From the NCBI GenBank assembly GCA_016931115.1, contig JAFGFM010000147.1, positions 1-36,994 on the forward strand: 36,994 bases of DNA, in the 5' to 3' direction. Positions 34,872 to 36,994 of this stretch are shown here, piece by piece. Origin of the DNA: Deltaproteobacteria bacterium. Lineage in GTDB: Bacteria > Desulfobacterota > DSM-4660 > Desulfatiglandales > HGW-15. Position numbers and translations under genes: made by a program. Numbering within the stretch: position 1 is the first letter of the stretch; every line of letters starts with the position of its first letter. Under the pieces are notes generated by a model. That model was given only the letters and a program-made list of their open reading frames with translations, was not told the origin of the DNA and ran no database searches.

Positions 34872-36539
34872 TTACATCGATAATAAAAGATCAAAATCAA
34901 CAGCATCATAGAATGTCTTTTTTCGAGTCTTTGAAGTATCCAATATGTATTCAAGGACTCCTGAGTGATTCAGATCCCTCTTCTCCCAGTTGAAGTGCAT
35001 ATCCTGAATATCAGTTATCTGCGCCCCGTTAGCCGCACAGGCAGCAACGGCCATGCAGTCAAGGGCCTTTACTCTTGTGACAAGATAATCTTCTTCAGTC
35101 ATATTTTGTTCAGATACTATCACAAGATCAGCCCCAAGCTTTGACAGATTGACAGCCAGTTCAGGATGTGCAAGCTCTTCGGCTGGCACTATTGCAATGG
35201 CAGCAGGTCCGAAATAAAGGATATTATATGGGAATTCGTGAGTTTCTGATTTTTCCCCCATATCTTTATTAAATTGAAAAACACCATCCGGAGTTATCAG
35301 CAATGCCCTGGTCGATAGGTCCGGATAGTCAACTGTTAGAGCAAGACCAATATTGTATTTTATTGAGATTTCCTTGAACCAGTTCTCATCCATATGCAGG
35401 TTGTTTATCCGGGGAAGAATCCAGAGTGCGGGATGTGTATTAGTATATTTTTCAACCTGTGCCTCAATATCCTTAAGGTAATTATCGCCCATCTCCGGGA
35501 CATAACAGAAAACATGCACTATCCCTGTTTCAGGCAGCTTATAAAACCCTGTAAGGTCTTCAACCCATGGCCTGAGATAGACATTCCTGTAGTACTCGAT
35601 ATTTCTCTGTGCCATTTTTTCTTTTCGTTTTATCCCTGCGAATTTTCCCTCCTTGTTTAGTAGAATATCTGCATAAAATACCTGTGATGTTTCAGATGAC
35701 CCGCTTAATAAGGTCTTCCCATCAGGGTCGAAAACAGCAGAAGTAGTCTTGGTGCAATCCATCGATAAATCAATACCTGTTCTGTTGCATGCTGCAACAT
35801 AGAATCCATTCTCAAGCGCCCTTGCACGCCATATGGGCACAGGATTAAGCCCCCCTGATTCGGGCCAGTTAGTCGGAACCCATAAAAGATCCACATCCTT
35901 TAATGCCATGCTTCTTACAAGCAGGCCACTGTAGGAATCCGCGCAGATTGCAGCTCCGATTCGTCCCCAGGGTGTATCGGCAAAGCCATCCTGATATGGG
36001 CTACCCGTATTGGCCCATCTTTTTTCAGCGCTGATTATCTTTCTGTATTTAGATAACACCTTTCCTCCGGGTCCAATTATAAAGGCCGAGTTGTAATATA
36101 TCTCTGTTAATGGGTCACGTTCGGCAAGGGCTATACCTATATAAACCCCCTTTTCAAGGGCGAGCCTTATCATGGCGGTTATGGTTTTGCCATCTTCTGT
36201 TTCTGTATAACCTGAAATATCTTCACGCGATTTAAATGAATAGCCTGATACGGCCATTTCAGTATTAAGTATAATCGATGCGCCCTGTTCTGCCGCGAGA
36301 CGATTTAATCTGAGCAGCTCACTCAGGTTGCTGTCAGGCTCTTTATACACCGGCGCAAAGTGGATTAATGCGACCTTAACTGATGACGCATTAAGAGGTT
36401 TTTCTTTATTGCAGGCAGGTAAAAAAGAATAGACCGCTAAAAGTATAAGGAGAGATACTGAAACAAACTTGTATTTTTTGATAACATGAATTATGGCAAA
36501 CAATTTTGAAACCCTTTTCTTTAGAAACCACAGGAACAT
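34872..36539 (-). CDS. Lipoprotein with tandem nitrilase-fold domains
   Basis: A 555-residue exported protein. A basic leader and hydrophobic segment (25-41) end in LPAC, so Cys43 is a likely lipidated residue; the leader is longer than usual, and a start nearer the hydrophobic part is possible. Residues 53-300 are a carbon-nitrogen hydrolase domain with the catalytic triad Glu94 (NTEMAVSGY), Lys167 (SKYRKII) and Cys199 (AAICADS). Residues about 338-540 look like a second copy: LGADLVIVSEQN and RVKALDCMAVAACAANGAQI match the last third of the fold, but its triad residues are not evident. It probably hydrolyses an amide or nitrile outside the inner membrane. Its ATG is five bases after the stop of the adenosyltransferase gene. 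Confidence 0.8.
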   Translation of the reverse strand: MFLWFLKKRVSKLFAIIHVIKKYKFVSVSLLILLAVYSFLPACNKEKPLNASSVKVALIHFAPVYKEPDSNLSELLRLNRLAAEQGASIILNTEMAVSGYSFKSREDISGYTETEDGKTITAMIRLALEKGVYIGIALAERDPLTEIYYNSAFIIGPGGKVLSKYRKIISAEKRWANTGSPYQDGFADTPWGRIGAAICADSYSGLLVRSMALKDVDLLWVPTNWPESGGLNPVPIWRARALENGFYVAACNRTGIDLSMDCTKTTSAVFDPDGKTLLSGSSETSQVFYADILLNKEGKFAGIKRKEKMAQRNIEYYRNVYLRPWVEDLTGFYKLPETGIVHVFCYVPEMGDNYLKDIEAQVEKYTNTHPALWILPRINNLHMDENWFKEISIKYNIGLALTVDYPDLSTRALLITPDGVFQFNKDMGEKSETHEFPYNILYFGPAAIAIVPAEELAHPELAVNLSKLGADLVIVSEQNMTEEDYLVTRVKALDCMAVAACAANGAQITDIQDMHFNWEKRDLNHSGVLEYILDTSKTRKKTFYDAVDFDLLLSM

Positions 36540-36544
36540 ATCGT

Positions 36545-36994
36545 CTAAAATTCTACACCCTTTTGCCCGTATATGCCGGATTGATAAGGATGTTTGATAA
36601 CACGCATTTCAGTTACCAGATCAGCCGCATCTATGAGCGCTTTAGGGGCTCCACGCCCTGTAATGGCAATGTGCAGGTCAGAAGGTTTATTCATTAATGT
36701 ATCGATTACAGATTCAAGATCAAGGATATTATAGTTGAGCAGGTAGGTAAATTCATCAAGCACAATCATACTGTATTTACCGCTCGCCATCATCTCCCTG
36801 GCAAAATCCCAGGCATCAACAGCCTTTTTTCTGTCCTCTTCAAGATTTTCGGATTTCCATGTAAAACCATTACCCATTACATGAAAATCGATTGTGTCCT
36901 CAAACATTTTAACAGACTCCAATTCTCCATATTGCCATGATCCCTTGATAAACTGGATAAAACAGACCTTTTTGTTGTGCCCGGCGCTGCGCAG
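36545..36994 (-). CDS. cobO: Corrinoid (cob(I)yrinic acid a,c-diamide) adenosyltransferase, partial
   Basis: The frame is open to the right window edge, giving 149 visible residues; the first 20-30, with the P-loop, are missing. The visible part begins LRSAGHNKKVCFIQFIKG, which fits CobO/BtuR just after its P-loop, followed by the helix EDRKKAVDAWDFAREMM, the Walker B-like MIVLDEFTYLLNY, and the C-terminal VITGRGAPKALIDAADLVTEM-type segment, here AITGRGAPKALID. It ends HPYQSGIYGQKGVEF, a usual CobO ending. The enzyme adds the 5'-deoxyadenosyl group to cobalt of corrinoids in B12 synthesis or salvage. It is read with the nitrilase lipoprotein gene. Confidence 0.93.
   Translation of the reverse strand: MRSAGHNKKVCFIQFIKGSWQYGELESVKMFEDTIDFHVMGNGFTWKSENLEEDRKKAVDAWDFAREMMASGKYSMIVLDEFTYLLNYNILDLESVIDTLMNKPSDLHIAITGRGAPKALIDAADLVTEMRVIKHPYQSGIYGQKGVEF

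Overview
The window looks like a chromosomal segment of a Gram-negative, anaerobe-like bacterium, most probably a Desulfobacterota (deltaproteobacterial) lineage. The reasons are a DUF134/DUF5320 cluster, a NifA-like sigma-54 activator, a NapH-type polyferredoxin paired with a Tat-exported DUF362 protein, a corrinoid adenosyltransferase, and lipoprotein and Tat signals. Lineage is inferred from gene content only. Coding density is high. No tRNA, rRNA, CRISPR array, insertion sequence or phage module was recognised. Intergenic gaps hold small palindromic repeats of three kinds.

Layout. 1-1361: the end of a TipAS-domain regulator, a palindromic repeat, and a minus-strand operon of DUF134 regulator and two glycine-rich DUF5320-type proteins behind a good promoter. 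1881-2798: a DUF985 cupin and a lipoprotein with a phospholipase A2-like Cys-Cys-x-x-His-Asp core. 3019-7898: an ECF sigma factor, a single-pass anti-sigma-like protein ending in a dockerin-like pair of calcium loops, an exported cohesin-like protein, a VIT/von Willebrand A lipoprotein, and a small exported protein with an internal duplication. 8101-12614: a hybrid histidine kinase, an unknown protein behind a possible sigma-54 promoter, and a GAF/AAA+/HTH NifA-like activator. 12656-16715: a MalY/PatB-type PLP enzyme, the DUF362 protein and a polyferredoxin with an odd APGF-repeat tail. 16705-19032: a cysteine synthase fused to a cysteinyl-tRNA synthetase-like half that has lost its catalytic signatures. 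19343-21311: groES-groEL with a strong terminator.

21372-33190 is mostly on the minus strand. It holds a 1504-residue propeller/hybrid sensor kinase beside a GH8 glycosidase, a methyltransferase, a ThDP enzyme, and a CE15-like esterase coupled to a CheY-like receiver. A cardiolipin synthase lies on the plus strand between them. GH8 plus CE15 points to use of xylan or glucuronoxylan pieces. 33344-34824 holds a divergent ThyX-like protein and a stand-alone homocysteine methyltransferase domain. The right edge holds a tandem nitrilase-fold lipoprotein directly behind a truncated corrinoid adenosyltransferase.

Two loci stand out. The first is the sigma / anti-sigma-dockerin / cohesin / VIT-vWA cluster, which could be an envelope-signalling system in which a cohesin-dockerin contact controls an ECF sigma factor. 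The second is the cysteine synthase fused to a CysRS-like domain in which HIGH, KMSKS and one zinc ligand are all replaced, suggesting a non-canonical role for the synthetase fold.
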